Source: an uncultured Thermomicrobiales bacterium
GTDB taxonomy: Bacteria > Chloroflexota > Chloroflexia > Thermomicrobiales > UBA6265
Reading direction: 5' to 3'
Assembly (NCBI GenBank): GCA_902806365.1
Contig: CADCWJ010000288.1
Span: forward strand, 1 to 23,712
DNA length: 23,712 nucleotides
A program made the position numbers and the translations under genes. Shown here in pieces: positions 15,067-22,983 of this stretch. Every line of letters starts with the position of its first letter. Position 1 is the first letter of the stretch. Under the pieces are notes generated by a model that saw nothing but the letters and a program-made list of their open reading frames with translations, ran no database searches and was not told where the DNA came from.

Positions 15067-17367
15067 TCAGTCTCCGGCTTTCGCCAGTTGGCCCTCAACG
15101 AAATTGCACGTCGCGCACTTGGTCTGGTTCCCGCGTCCTACCTGAACCATATACGACCCGCATCTGGGGCAGGATTCTCCGGTCGGTTTGTTCCAGGAAA
15201 CGAAATCGCACCCTGGATATCGTTCGCATCCGTAGAACGTCCGCCCCTTCTTGGATCGGCGCTCCACCACTTCCCCTTCATGGCAAGTCGGGCATTCGAC
15301 ACCGATCCGCGTGAGCAGGGGGCGGGCGTTCCGGCACTCCGGGAAACCGCTGCAGGCGAGAAACTTTCCGAAGCGTCCAAGCTTGATGACCATCGGTCTG
15401 CCGCAGAGGTCGCACACTTCGTCCGTCGGCTCATCCCGGATTTGCACGCGCTCCATCGTCTGCTCGGCGTTCTTCAGGGTCGTCGTGAAGGGCCCGTAGA
15501 ACTCGTGCAGTGTTGGAATCCAGGCCCGCTCGCCGGAGGCGATGTCGTCGAGCTCGGCTTCGAGCTGGGACGTGAAACCGACATTGAAGATTGCCGGGAA
15601 GTGTTCCACGAGCAGGTCGCTGACGACGAAGCCGATCTCGGTAGGGACCAGTTTGCGTTCCTCGACCGTGACGTAGTTGCGCGCCTGCAGCGTCGCAATC
15701 GTTGGCGCGTAGGTGCTTGGGCGGCCGATCCCCGCTTCCTCCAGCGCCTTGACGAGCGTGGCTTCGGTGAAGCGCGGAGGAGGCTGCGTGAAATGCTGCT
15801 CCGGCATCAGCTTCAGAAGATCGAGCGCCTCGCCAGCCGCGACATCGGGCAGCGCTCCACGATCGAGCTCATCGGTCTCTCCCTCGTCCCGTCCCCGCTG
15901 GTAGACGGCCATCCAGCCCGGGAACTTGACGATCGAGCCAGTGGCCCGGAAGACATAGGGCGCCCGGTTGGCTTCGACCTGCTGATCGGTTCCGGCGCCA
16001 ACGTCCACCCGGGTATTGTCGAGCGTGGCCGGGGCCATCTGGCTCGCCATGAACCGTTGCCAGATTAGCTGGTAGAGCCGGAACTGGGGAGCGGAAAGCT
16101 GCTTCTTGACGGCCAGCGGATCCCGCTGCGGGCTGGTCGGCCGGACAGCCTCGTGCGCCTCCTGCGCCCCCTTGCTCTTCTTCGTGTACATGGGCGGCCG
16201 TTCCGGAACATACTCGACCCCGAACCTGGTGCTGATGACGGCCCGCGCGGCCTGCTGCGCCGAACCCGAGATGCTGGTGGAATCCTTCCGCATGTACGTG
16301 ATCAGGCCCTGCGTGCCTTCCGGTCCCAGATCGATTCCCTCGTACAGCTCCTGGGCGATCTGCATGGTCCGGCGAACCGAGAACCCGAGCTTCCGCGATG
16401 CCTCCTGCTGGAGCGTGCTGGTCGTGAACGGTGCCTGGGGACGCCGTTTGGTTTCGCGGCGAACGACATCCACGATCTTCCACGATGCCCCGTCCAGCGC
16501 GGTAACGACCGCCTGGGTCTGCTCTTCGGTCACCAGCTCGGCCTTCTTGCCGTCTATCTGATGAAGGCTGGCCCGGAACGTGTCGCGAGCGGTTGGCTCG
16601 GCGCCGGTGATCTTGGCGAGGTCCGCATCGAGCGACCAATACTCCACGGCGACGAACTGGTCGATCTCGCGCTCGCGCTCGACGACGATGCGCAGGGCGG
16701 CGGTCTGGACCCGGCCGGCGGAGAGGCCGCGCTTGACCTTTTTCCACAGCAGCGGGCTCACGCCGTAGCCGACGAGCCGGTCGAGCACGCGGCGCGCCTG
16801 CTGCGCTTCGACCAGGTCCATGTCAATGTCGCGCGGATTCTCCATCGCGGCGGTCACCGCTTCCGGCGTGATCTCATGGAAGACGACTCGCCGGAGCGGC
16901 TTCTCCTCGGCCTCGGTCGCGGCGATCAGGTGCCAGGCGATTGCCTCGCCCTCGCGGTCCGGGTCCGTCGCCAGAAAGATCTCGCGAGCGCCCTGGACAC
17001 TCGCCTTGAGGTCCTTGACGACCTTGGACTTGTCGCGCGGTATCAGGTATTTGGGTGTGAAGTCGCCGTCGACATCCACGCCCAGTGTGCTCTTGGGGAG
17101 GTCACGAATGTGTCCCATCGACGCCTTGACCGTGAAACCCGCCCCCAGATAGCGCCCGATCGTTCGTGCCTTGGCCGGAGATTCGACGATCACCAACTTG
17201 CCCCGCCCGGCACTCGCGCGGGGCTTGGCCGCGCCCGCCGGCTTCTTTCTGGCAGCCAGCTTCTTCCCGGTGGCGGTCGTTGCCTTCCTTGGTTTCGTTG
17301 CTTTTGCTTTTGTGATTGCCGTCGTTTCGTCTCGACCCTCTGTCGTGGTCGACGCCGCTGTCGCCAT
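15067..17367 (-). CDS. topA: DNA topoisomerase I (type IA)
   Basis: The 766-residue enzyme relaxes negatively supercoiled DNA. The Toprim domain starts at about residue 57 (LVIVESPAKA, with Glu62) and has DPDREGE at 135-141. The active-site tyrosine is Tyr358 in GLITYMRKDST. Three C-terminal zinc ribbons follow, with C652/C655/C672/C678, C692/C695/C714/C720 and C733/C736/C751/C754, all intact. Residues 1-55 form a Lys/Ala/Thr-rich tail like histone H1, which is not part of the catalytic core and could add DNA affinity. The ATG at 17367 is preceded by a weak GAGG. It lies between dprA and hslV, as in the Bacillus-type cluster. A candidate promoter lies about 180 bases upstream. Confidence 0.97.
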   Translation of the reverse strand: MATAASTTTEGRDETTAITKAKATKPRKATTATGKKLAARKKPAGAAKPRASAGRGKLVIVESPAKARTIGRYLGAGFTVKASMGHIRDLPKSTLGVDVDGDFTPKYLIPRDKSKVVKDLKASVQGAREIFLATDPDREGEAIAWHLIAATEAEEKPLRRVVFHEITPEAVTAAMENPRDIDMDLVEAQQARRVLDRLVGYGVSPLLWKKVKRGLSAGRVQTAALRIVVEREREIDQFVAVEYWSLDADLAKITGAEPTARDTFRASLHQIDGKKAELVTEEQTQAVVTALDGASWKIVDVVRRETKRRPQAPFTTSTLQQEASRKLGFSVRRTMQIAQELYEGIDLGPEGTQGLITYMRKDSTSISGSAQQAARAVISTRFGVEYVPERPPMYTKKSKGAQEAHEAVRPTSPQRDPLAVKKQLSAPQFRLYQLIWQRFMASQMAPATLDNTRVDVGAGTDQQVEANRAPYVFRATGSIVKFPGWMAVYQRGRDEGETDELDRGALPDVAAGEALDLLKLMPEQHFTQPPPRFTEATLVKALEEAGIGRPSTYAPTIATLQARNYVTVEERKLVPTEIGFVVSDLLVEHFPAIFNVGFTSQLEAELDDIASGERAWIPTLHEFYGPFTTTLKNAEQTMERVQIRDEPTDEVCDLCGRPMVIKLGRFGKFLACSGFPECRNARPLLTRIGVECPTCHEGEVVERRSKKGRTFYGCERYPGCDFVSWNKPTGESCPRCGSYMVQVGRGNQTKCATCNFVEGQLAKAGD

Positions 17368-17403
17368 TGATTGTTTCGCCTCTATGTCCCGCTCCCGTGA
17401 TCC

Positions 17404-17419
17404 CTGACATGTGTGTCAG
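17404..17419. repeat. short inverted repeat in the topA leader
   Basis: CTGACA at 17404-17409 and TGTCAG at 17414-17419 form six-base arms around TGTG. It lies in the predicted 5' leader, about 40 bases before the topA ATG. It could be an operator for a dimeric regulator. At this length, chance is possible. Confidence 0.3.
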
Positions 17420-17542
17420 CGGCCGGGGCGTTTACGTGGTGATGAAAATCTGCTCGATCAATCAGGTAAGGCCGGATTCGTTCTGGACCTCACTACCCAG
17501 CGTAGACAATCAGTCAAGTACCCGAATCCCGATCGTCTTTCA

Positions 17543-17572
17543 ACAGTAGGAACGGAATTGCGTCTGTGTCAA
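17543..17572 (-). promoter_or_regulatory. predicted promoter of topA-hslV-hslU
   Basis: On the minus strand a perfect TTGACA (17572-17567) is followed after 18 bases by TACTGT (17548-17543), which keeps the three most conserved -10 positions (T, A, final T). The leader to topA would be about 170 bases. No rival promoter in the gap is as good. Confidence 0.45.
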
Positions 17573-17612
17573 GGCGCTGTACCGGTCTGTCGCGCTTCGT
17601 CCACCGTCGAGC

Positions 17613-17636
17613 GTCAACAAGCAACCTGTCAACAAC
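17613..17636. repeat. direct repeat GTCAACAA at the end of dprA
   Basis: GTCAACAA occurs at 17613-17620 and again at 17629-17636, 16 bases apart. On the minus strand these read TTGTTGAC, giving further -35-like boxes, and the second copy contains the dprA stop. Their role is unknown. They might be regulator half-sites or spare -35 elements for topA. Confidence 0.3.
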
Positions 17637-18735
17637 GGACATAGTGTTGGGCGCCGACGTTGCGCACGTGTCCTTGCAGCTCCAGCGTGACGAGCAGAGC
17701 CGAGACGCCGGGCAAGGACAGCGTGCAGCGCTCGACGATGTCGTCGATGTGCAGCGGATCGGTGGTCAACACCGCGACCAGACGGCGCTCATCTTCATTC
17801 ATTAGTAAGGGTTGCTGGACTGGCTCGTCCACCGCGGCTTCGCGCCGGAGCTGGAGGTCTTCAAGGACATCGTCGGCGTCGCGCACGAGCCGGGCACCGT
17901 CGCGGATCAGCCTGTTCGTCCCGGCGCTGTTAGACGCCACTGCCGGACCCGGCACGGCAAACACGTCCCTTCCCTGATCCGCCGCGAAGTCAACCGTGAT
18001 GAGCGCTCCACTTCGTTCAGGTGCCTCGATCACGACGACGCCGAGCGACAGCCCGGAGATGATCCGGTTTCGGGCCGGAAAGTTGGGAGCGTCCGGTTTC
18101 CGGTCAGGTCCATAGTCGGACAGCACCGCTCCCTGATCCGCGATCTGCGCGGCCAGCCGTGTGTGCTCATGGGGATAGATCCGGTTCACGCCGCTTCCCA
18201 GCACCGCAATCGTGCGCCCGCCGGCCGCGAGGGCGGCCTGATGCGCGATGCCGTCGACCCCCTTCGCCAGCCCCGACACGACGGTTACCCCCGCGCGTGC
18301 TAGCCCTTGCCCGATCTGAAGCGCCATCTCCCGGCCATATGACGTGACGCGCCGCGTCCCGACGACCGCGACCGCAGCCGAATCGATCTCCAGCAGCTGC
18401 CCACGAAAGAACAGGACTGGAGGCGGCGCTCCGATTTCCCGGAGAAGGGCCGGGTATCCGTCGTCGTCCAGCGTCACCACCGAAATGCCATCCGCTGCCA
18501 GGCGATGCATGAGCCGGGCCACATCGATCTTCGCCCGATGTTCGATCACGGCAGCGCAGGACCGCTCGTCGAGCACCGCCCGCAATCGTGTGGCGTCGAT
18601 CTCCCATGCCCGTTCCAGCGATCCAAAGTGGTCCTGCAGGCGGCGGATGCGTGACGGCTCGATAAAGGGCACGAGATGGAACGCTACCCAGAACGGGCGA
18701 TCGGCGTTCGCCTTCGGCGCTTCGTTGGTCACCAT
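17629..18735 (-). CDS. dprA: DNA processing protein DprA (Smf)
   Basis: The 368-residue protein binds incoming single-stranded DNA during transformation and loads RecA onto it. It has an N-terminal SAM-like part (about residues 14-70), the Rossmann-like core with VVGTRR (124-129), GLAKGVDGIAH (155-165), FPARNRIISGLS (219-230), SGALITVDFA and VFAVPGP, and a C-terminal winged-helix domain from about 311. I chose the ATG at 18735, with GGAG about 9 bases upstream, instead of an ATG at 18783 that lacks a ribosome binding site. It stands ahead of topA on the same strand, as in many Firmicutes. Its presence implies natural competence or at least recombination use, but no other competence gene is in the window. 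Confidence 0.95.
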   Translation of the reverse strand: MVTNEAPKANADRPFWVAFHLVPFIEPSRIRRLQDHFGSLERAWEIDATRLRAVLDERSCAAVIEHRAKIDVARLMHRLAADGISVVTLDDDGYPALLREIGAPPPVLFFRGQLLEIDSAAVAVVGTRRVTSYGREMALQIGQGLARAGVTVVSGLAKGVDGIAHQAALAAGGRTIAVLGSGVNRIYPHEHTRLAAQIADQGAVLSDYGPDRKPDAPNFPARNRIISGLSLGVVVIEAPERSGALITVDFAADQGRDVFAVPGPAVASNSAGTNRLIRDGARLVRDADDVLEDLQLRREAAVDEPVQQPLLMNEDERRLVAVLTTDPLHIDDIVERCTLSLPGVSALLVTLELQGHVRNVGAQHYVRC

Positions 18736-18793
18736 TCCCCCATTCTCCACGATCGCCCACGCATCCCGCATCACGGCTGACATTGACTGAGGT

Positions 18794-18822
18794 TTGCCCG
18801 TTGGTCAGGTTTGGGAAACAAT
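18794..18822 (+). promoter_or_regulatory. possible promoter of the aldolase gene
   Basis: TTGCCC at 18794-18799 and AACAAT at 18817-18822 are 17 bases apart, matching each consensus at four of six positions. They lie in the 161-base divergent gap between dprA and the aldolase gene, about 75 bases before its ATG. Confidence 0.3.
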
Positions 18823-18896
18823 GCACCTCGCCTGGTTCAGGGCGGAAGCTCTCCGCCGGGATTCCACTATCTGCCAACGAATGAGGAGCCAACCGC

Positions 18897-19661
18897 ATGG
18901 ATCTCGGTAACCCTGTAAAGCGACGCCTTTCCGAGGGAAAAACGGTGTTCGGGTGCTTCGTCCCCCAGGACTCGGCAACGACGGTCGAGATCCTGGCCCT
19001 GGCCGGATTCGATTTCGTGCTGCTGGATGCCGAGCATGGGCCGATTTCGCCTGAGTCAGCGTATCCGATGATTCTCGCCGCGGAAGCCCACGGGATTCCG
19101 GCGTTCGCCCGGATCGGGCAGAACGATAAACAGGTGATACTGAAGTTTCTCGATCTCGGGATCGCTGGCGTGATGGTGCCCCAGGTCAACGACGCCGCGC
19201 AAGCCGAACAGGCGGTCGCCGCGACCAAGTTCGCTCCCCGTGGCACCCGCGGTCTCGCCGGGGGACGGGCCTTCGAGTTTGGATTGAAGCGTGCCGCCCC
19301 CGAGATGGTTCGGATCCTCAACGACCGCGTATTGACGATCATTCAGTTCGAGCACAAGGACGCCCTTGAGCATCTGGACCGGATCCTCGCGATTCCCGCT
19401 CTCGATGTCCTGTTCGTCGGCCCCAACGATCTGGCCCAGTCCCTGGGTTTCCCGGGCGAGCCAGGGCACGCCGACGTCACCCGAATGGCCGACCAGGTCG
19501 TTGCGCGAGCCAAGGCACGGGGAGTCAAGGTCGGGACGGTCGCCCCGGATGCCGCCTCCGCCCTCGCGGCCATCGAGCGGGGCTTCGACATGATCGTCGC
19601 GAATTCCCCCGGCCTGTTGGCGGGAGCGGCGAAGACGTACATTGACGGGGTGCACCGGTAG
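18897..19661 (+). CDS. HpcH/HpaI family class II aldolase
   Basis: The 254-residue product is a divalent-metal-dependent TIM-barrel aldolase of the HpcH/HpaI (citrate-lyase-beta-like) family, which cleaves 4-hydroxy-2-oxo acids to pyruvate or glyoxylate plus an aldehyde. Family features are LLDAEHGP (42-49, with the catalytic His47), Arg72, MVPQVN (93-98), PRGTRG (114-119), the metal-binding Glu152 in IIQFE, and GPNDLA with Asp178. GAGGAG lies 8 bases before the ATG at 18897, a strong ribosome binding site. It stands alone between dprA (divergent) and the ABC ATPase genes. The true substrate is not evident: homoprotocatechuate breakdown genes are absent, so a sugar-acid or generic hydroxy-oxo-acid role is as likely. 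Confidence 0.9.
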   Translation: MDLGNPVKRRLSEGKTVFGCFVPQDSATTVEILALAGFDFVLLDAEHGPISPESAYPMILAAEAHGIPAFARIGQNDKQVILKFLDLGIAGVMVPQVNDAAQAEQAVAATKFAPRGTRGLAGGRAFEFGLKRAAPEMVRILNDRVLTIIQFEHKDALEHLDRILAIPALDVLFVGPNDLAQSLGFPGEPGHADVTRMADQVVARAKARGVKVGTVAPDAASALAAIERGFDMIVANSPGLLAGAAKTYIDGVHR

Positions 19662-19662
19662 T

Positions 19663-19700
19663 CACAACAGGTCCGTGACATTGTGGGCGCGGATCACAAT
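19663..19700. repeat. three alternating CACAA/TTGTG arms after the aldolase gene
   Basis: CACAA at 19663-19667 can pair with TTGTG at 19681-19685, and the same TTGTG (as ATTGTG, 19680-19685) can instead pair with CACAAT at 19695-19700. The two hairpins exclude each other. It may be a weak terminator, a regulator site made of inverted half-sites, or chance. Confidence 0.3.
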
Positions 19701-19769
19701 CCGGCGACGGATCGGCCGGTCGCTTCTGGTCCATCATCGATGTCGTTCGGGGATACCATGTTGACAGAA

Positions 19770-19798
19770 TTGCGGGGGGTGGGCCCCTGTGGTATCGT
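19770..19798 (+). promoter_or_regulatory. predicted promoter of the two ABC ATPase genes
   Basis: TTGCGG at 19770-19775 and TATCGT at 19793-19798 are 17 bases apart, and the -10 box is preceded by TGG, giving an extended -10. A perfect TTGACA stands just upstream at 19761-19766, too far to pair with this -10. The leader to the ATG at 19956 would be about 150 bases. Confidence 0.45.
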
Positions 19799-19955
19799 GC
19801 TCTCCCATAGGCCGTCGGACATCATGTGATTGGCCATCGGCGAAGGCGTCAACGGAGGGATTTCGCGGGAAGGTTCCTCCCGTCGACGCTGCGCTCGCCC
19901 GGCACCGTTTTCCCGAATCAGGCGCGCGATCACCACCAGGGCGAGAGGAGCGGGA

Positions 19956-21104
19956 ATGGCGACACTACGACAAACGGCCACTTCTCCGGATACGGGTCGA
20001 CCCGCCGTGGCCGACGGGCGGCCACTGCTCGAAGTGAAGAATCTCAAGACCCAGTTCTTCACCCAGGACGGCGTCGTCAAGGCGGTTGACGATGTCTCGT
20101 TTTACGTCATGCCGGGCGAGACGCTCGGCATTGTCGGCGAGTCTGGCTCGGGCAAGAGCATGACCGGGCTTTCGATCATGCGCCTGATCCCCAATCCGCC
20201 CGGCAAGATCGTCAACGGCGAGGTCAACTTCAACGGGCGCGACATTATCAAGATGTCGGAGGAGCAGGTTCGCGCGATCCGCGGCAACGACATCGCGATG
20301 ATCTTCCAGGACCCGATGACCTCGCTCAACCCTGTGCTGACGATCAATCGCCAAATCAGCGAAGCGCTCCAGCTTCACATGGGAATGAACAAGGATCAGG
20401 CCAAGGCGCGCTCGATCGAGCTCCTCGAGATGGTGGGCATTCCGAATGCCGAGCAGCGGGTCGACCAGTATCCGCACCAGTTTTCGGGCGGCATGCGGCA
20501 ACGGGTGATGATCGCGATGGCGCTGTCCTGCAATCCGAAGCTGCTGATCGCCGATGAGCCGACGACCGCGCTCGACGTCACGATCCAGGCGCAGATTCTC
20601 GACCTGATGCGCACCCTGCAATCGGAAACCGGTGCCGGTGTCCTGATGATCACCCATTCGATGGGCGTCGTCGCCGGCATGGCGGACCGGGTTCAGGTCA
20701 TGTATGCCGGTCATATCGTGGAGACGGCGACGACCGAAGAGATCTTCGCCAACCCGCGCCACCCGTACACGGTCGGCCTGATGAAGTCGATCCCCCGGCT
20801 CGATGCCGCCCGCAAGTCCAAGTTGCAGCCGATCCGGGGTCTGCCACCCGACATGATCGACCTGCCGGACATGTGCCCGTTTGTGCCACGCTGCAACTAT
20901 GCCCGCGAGAAGTGCGAGCAGAAGAACCCGCCGCTGATCCAGGTCAGCACCGGCCACTATTCGGCGTGCTGGTTCTGGGAAGAGATTCACCGCGAAGACG
21001 ACCAGGACGAGGTCGCGCGCGTGCACGGAAACCTCGAGCCATCCGTTGCGGCCAACGATTACGATCCGGGCGCCGTGGACCTTGGCGTCTCATCGAGCCA
21101 GTGA
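19956..21104 (+). CDS. ABC transporter ATPase, oligopeptide/dipeptide/nickel type (OppD/DppD-like)
   Basis: The 382-residue ATPase energises uptake of peptides or similar solutes. Walker A is GESGSGKS at residues 61-68, the Q-loop glutamine is Gln118, the signature FSGGMRQR is at 176-183, Walker B LLIADE is at 196-201, and the H-loop is His234. The C-terminal Opp/Dpp extension has four cysteines (C307, C313, C320, C338), which in this family can hold an iron-sulfur cluster. The protein has a ~20-residue N-terminal tail and a ~40-residue acidic C-terminal tail. AGAGGAG sits 5 bases before the ATG at 19956, so longer upstream reading is unlikely. The partner ATPase follows 31 bases later. No permease or binding protein is adjacent. 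Confidence 0.93.
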   Translation: MATLRQTATSPDTGRPAVADGRPLLEVKNLKTQFFTQDGVVKAVDDVSFYVMPGETLGIVGESGSGKSMTGLSIMRLIPNPPGKIVNGEVNFNGRDIIKMSEEQVRAIRGNDIAMIFQDPMTSLNPVLTINRQISEALQLHMGMNKDQAKARSIELLEMVGIPNAEQRVDQYPHQFSGGMRQRVMIAMALSCNPKLLIADEPTTALDVTIQAQILDLMRTLQSETGAGVLMITHSMGVVAGMADRVQVMYAGHIVETATTEEIFANPRHPYTVGLMKSIPRLDAARKSKLQPIRGLPPDMIDLPDMCPFVPRCNYAREKCEQKNPPLIQVSTGHYSACWFWEEIHREDDQDEVARVHGNLEPSVAANDYDPGAVDLGVSSSQ

Positions 21105-21135
21105 GAGATCCCGTAGTTCTGTGGAGGAATCGCGC

Positions 21136-22188
21136 ATGACTGCCGCTGTCGCTACCACCCAGCAGCGATCCACGGCGTCCGCCGTCACATCCGGTGATGG
21201 CCAGCCGCTGCTCGATGTCAAGAATCTGGTCATGCACTTTCCGCTGACACAGGGCATCATATTTCAGCGCAAGGTCGGCGCGGTCCAGGCCGTCGATGGC
21301 GTGTCGTTCTCGGTCAAGCGAGGCGAGACGCTGGGCCTCGTCGGCGAATCAGGGTGCGGCAAGTCGACGACGGGCCGTGCCATTCTCCAGCTCTACAAGC
21401 CCACTGAAGGTCAGGTCGTCTTCAACGGAAGCGATCTGACGCAGCTCGACGGCTCCCAGATGCGCCGGATGCGTCGACACCTCCAGATGATCTTCCAGGA
21501 CCCGTATGCATCGCTCAACCCGCGGATGACGGTCGGCAACATCATTTCCGAACCCATGCAGATTCACAAGCTGGTGGCCAAGGGACAGCGCACCCAGCGC
21601 GTACAGGAGCTGCTGCAGACGGTGGGACTCAATCCCTACTTCGCCAACCGCTATCCGCACGAATTCTCAGGAGGCCAGCGACAGCGGATCGGGATCGCCC
21701 GGGCCCTTGCCGCGAACCCCGACTTCATCGTCTGTGACGAGCCGGTCTCCGCTCTCGATGTGTCGATCCAGGCGCAGATCGTGAATCTCCTCGAAGACCT
21801 TCAGGAGCAGTTCGGGCTCACCTACCTGTTCATCGCGCACGATCTTTCCGTGGTCCGTCATATCTCGGACCGGGTCGCCGTGATGTATCTCGGCAAGATC
21901 GTGGAGATGGCCAACCGCAACGACCTGTATGACGATCCGCTGCATCCCTACACCAAGGCGCTCCTCTCCGCCGTGCCGATCCCCGACCCGGTGATCGAGA
22001 AGCGACGTGAGCGAATCATTCTCTCGGGCGATGTACCGAGCCCGATCAACCCGCCTTCCGGCTGCCATTTCCATACGCGCTGCCCCTACATGATGCCGGT
22101 CTGCAGGGAAATCGACCCGATCTTCGCCGACCAGGGCGACGGGCATTTCGTGGCCTGCCACCTGTATCCGGGGTCTGGCGCGGCGTAG
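21136..22188 (+). CDS. ABC transporter ATPase, oligopeptide/dipeptide type (OppF/DppF-like)
   Basis: The 350-residue protein is the second ATPase of the pair, expected to form a heterodimer with the product of the preceding gene. Walker A is GESGCGKS at 70-77, the Q-loop is Gln121, the signature FSGGQRQR is at 177-184, Walker B ends at Asp201-Glu202, and the H-loop is His235. The C-terminal cysteines are C310, C316, C323 and C341, again in the spacing known for OppD/F-type proteins. The insertion PLTQGIIFQRKVGAVQAV near 36-53 is typical of OppF/DppF. GGAGGA lies about 8 bases before the ATG at 21136. A strong terminator hairpin follows the stop. The substrate is unknown because membrane and binding subunits are absent. 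Confidence 0.93.
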   Translation: MTAAVATTQQRSTASAVTSGDGQPLLDVKNLVMHFPLTQGIIFQRKVGAVQAVDGVSFSVKRGETLGLVGESGCGKSTTGRAILQLYKPTEGQVVFNGSDLTQLDGSQMRRMRRHLQMIFQDPYASLNPRMTVGNIISEPMQIHKLVAKGQRTQRVQELLQTVGLNPYFANRYPHEFSGGQRQRIGIARALAANPDFIVCDEPVSALDVSIQAQIVNLLEDLQEQFGLTYLFIAHDLSVVRHISDRVAVMYLGKIVEMANRNDLYDDPLHPYTKALLSAVPIPDPVIEKRRERIILSGDVPSPINPPSGCHFHTRCPYMMPVCREIDPIFADQGDGHFVACHLYPGSGAA

Positions 22189-22204
22189 TCGTCCTGCCGT
22201 GGTG

Positions 22205-22252
22205 TCGCCGGGGGCGGGTGGCGGGACGCATCCCGTTACCCGCCCCCGGCGA
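22205..22252 (+). terminator. very strong terminator hairpin after the ABC ATPase pair
   Basis: Fifteen perfect base pairs (22205-22219 with 22238-22252) are continued by two G-T wobbles and five more pairs (22222-22226 with 22231-22235) around a CGCA loop. This makes a near-continuous 22-pair stem starting 16 bases after the stop at 22188. The tail is TCTTCTTC, pyrimidine-rich but not a pure T-run. It ends 26 bases before the next ATG, so it might also shape that gene's leader. Confidence 0.75.
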
Positions 22253-22278
22253 TCTTCTTCGAGAACCGGACAGCCTTC

Positions 22279-22953
22279 ATGAATCTCGGCGGCGACCTGC
22301 GAGACCCCGATCAGATTCTCGCGTACCTGCTTTCGTTCATTCTTGCCACCACCATTCACGAATTCATGCACGCCTGGACCGCGCTCTGGCTCGGCGATCC
22401 GACCTCCCGCGATCTCGGGCGGATCACGTTGAACCCGGCGATGCACTTCGATCCACTCGGGTTTTTCGGGATGGTCATGATTTCGATTGGATTCCCGTTT
22501 ATCGGCTGGGGCAAGCCGGTACCGGTCAATCCCTCGCGGTTCACGCATCGCTTTGGCGGGCGACGGCAAACGGGTATGGCGATCGTGGCCGCCGCCGGTC
22601 CACTGTCGAACGTCGTCCAGGCGTTGGCCGCCGCCGTGCCGTACCAATATGCGGTGCGCAACGGCATCGACCTTGGAGGAGCGGGCACGTTCCTCACGGC
22701 CTACCTGACGGTCAACGTGCTGCTCGCGTCGTTCAACATGATCCCGGTTCCGCCACTCGACGGACACAAGATCCTGATGGGCATCCTTCCTTCGTTCTGG
22801 CAACCGGTCCTGGCGCCCCTCGAGCGTTACGGATTCGTGATCTTGCTCCTGCTCTTCTTCATCGGTGGGCAACTGGGGAGTTCGATCGTCAATCCAATCA
22901 TGCTCCCGGTGCGGAACGCCATCTACGATCTGGTGCTGTTCGGATTGACCTGA
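22279..22953 (+). CDS. site-2 protease family (M50) intramembrane metalloprotease
   Basis: The 224-residue polytopic protein carries the zinc motif HEFMH (residues 27-31) inside the first membrane segment and the second M50 motif NMIPVPPLDG (153-162) with metal ligand Asp161, both intact. GPLSNVV at 108-113 is also typical. It lacks a PDZ domain, as in the minimal S2P group, and is slightly short but complete. It would cleave membrane-embedded substrates; the target is unknown. The ATG at 22279 has only a weak upstream purine tract, and the strong terminator lies close before it. The scpA gene starts 31 bases after its stop, so co-transcription is likely. Confidence 0.92.
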   Translation: MNLGGDLRDPDQILAYLLSFILATTIHEFMHAWTALWLGDPTSRDLGRITLNPAMHFDPLGFFGMVMISIGFPFIGWGKPVPVNPSRFTHRFGGRRQTGMAIVAAAGPLSNVVQALAAAVPYQYAVRNGIDLGGAGTFLTAYLTVNVLLASFNMIPVPPLDGHKILMGILPSFWQPVLAPLERYGFVILLLLFFIGGQLGSSIVNPIMLPVRNAIYDLVLFGLT

Positions 22954-22983
22954 TCGCCGCCGGTTGGACGTACACTTCGGAAC

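Noticed and set aside
13199..16068. Very long plus-strand open frames (about 490 and 516 codons) opposite hslU, hslV and topA
   Set aside because: They are antisense to strongly supported genes, rich in Arg/Asp/Leu, and show no family motif. GC-rich codon bias produces such frames.
16153..17370. A 405-codon plus-strand open frame opposite topA
   Set aside because: It is a mirror of the topA reading frame. The topA motifs and zinc cysteines leave no doubt about the true strand.
19695..19700. The ATTGTG/CACAAT pair as a CRP/FNR binding site
   Set aside because: The spacing between the half-sites does not fit the CRP consensus of TGTGA, six bases, TCACA, and one base of the core differs.
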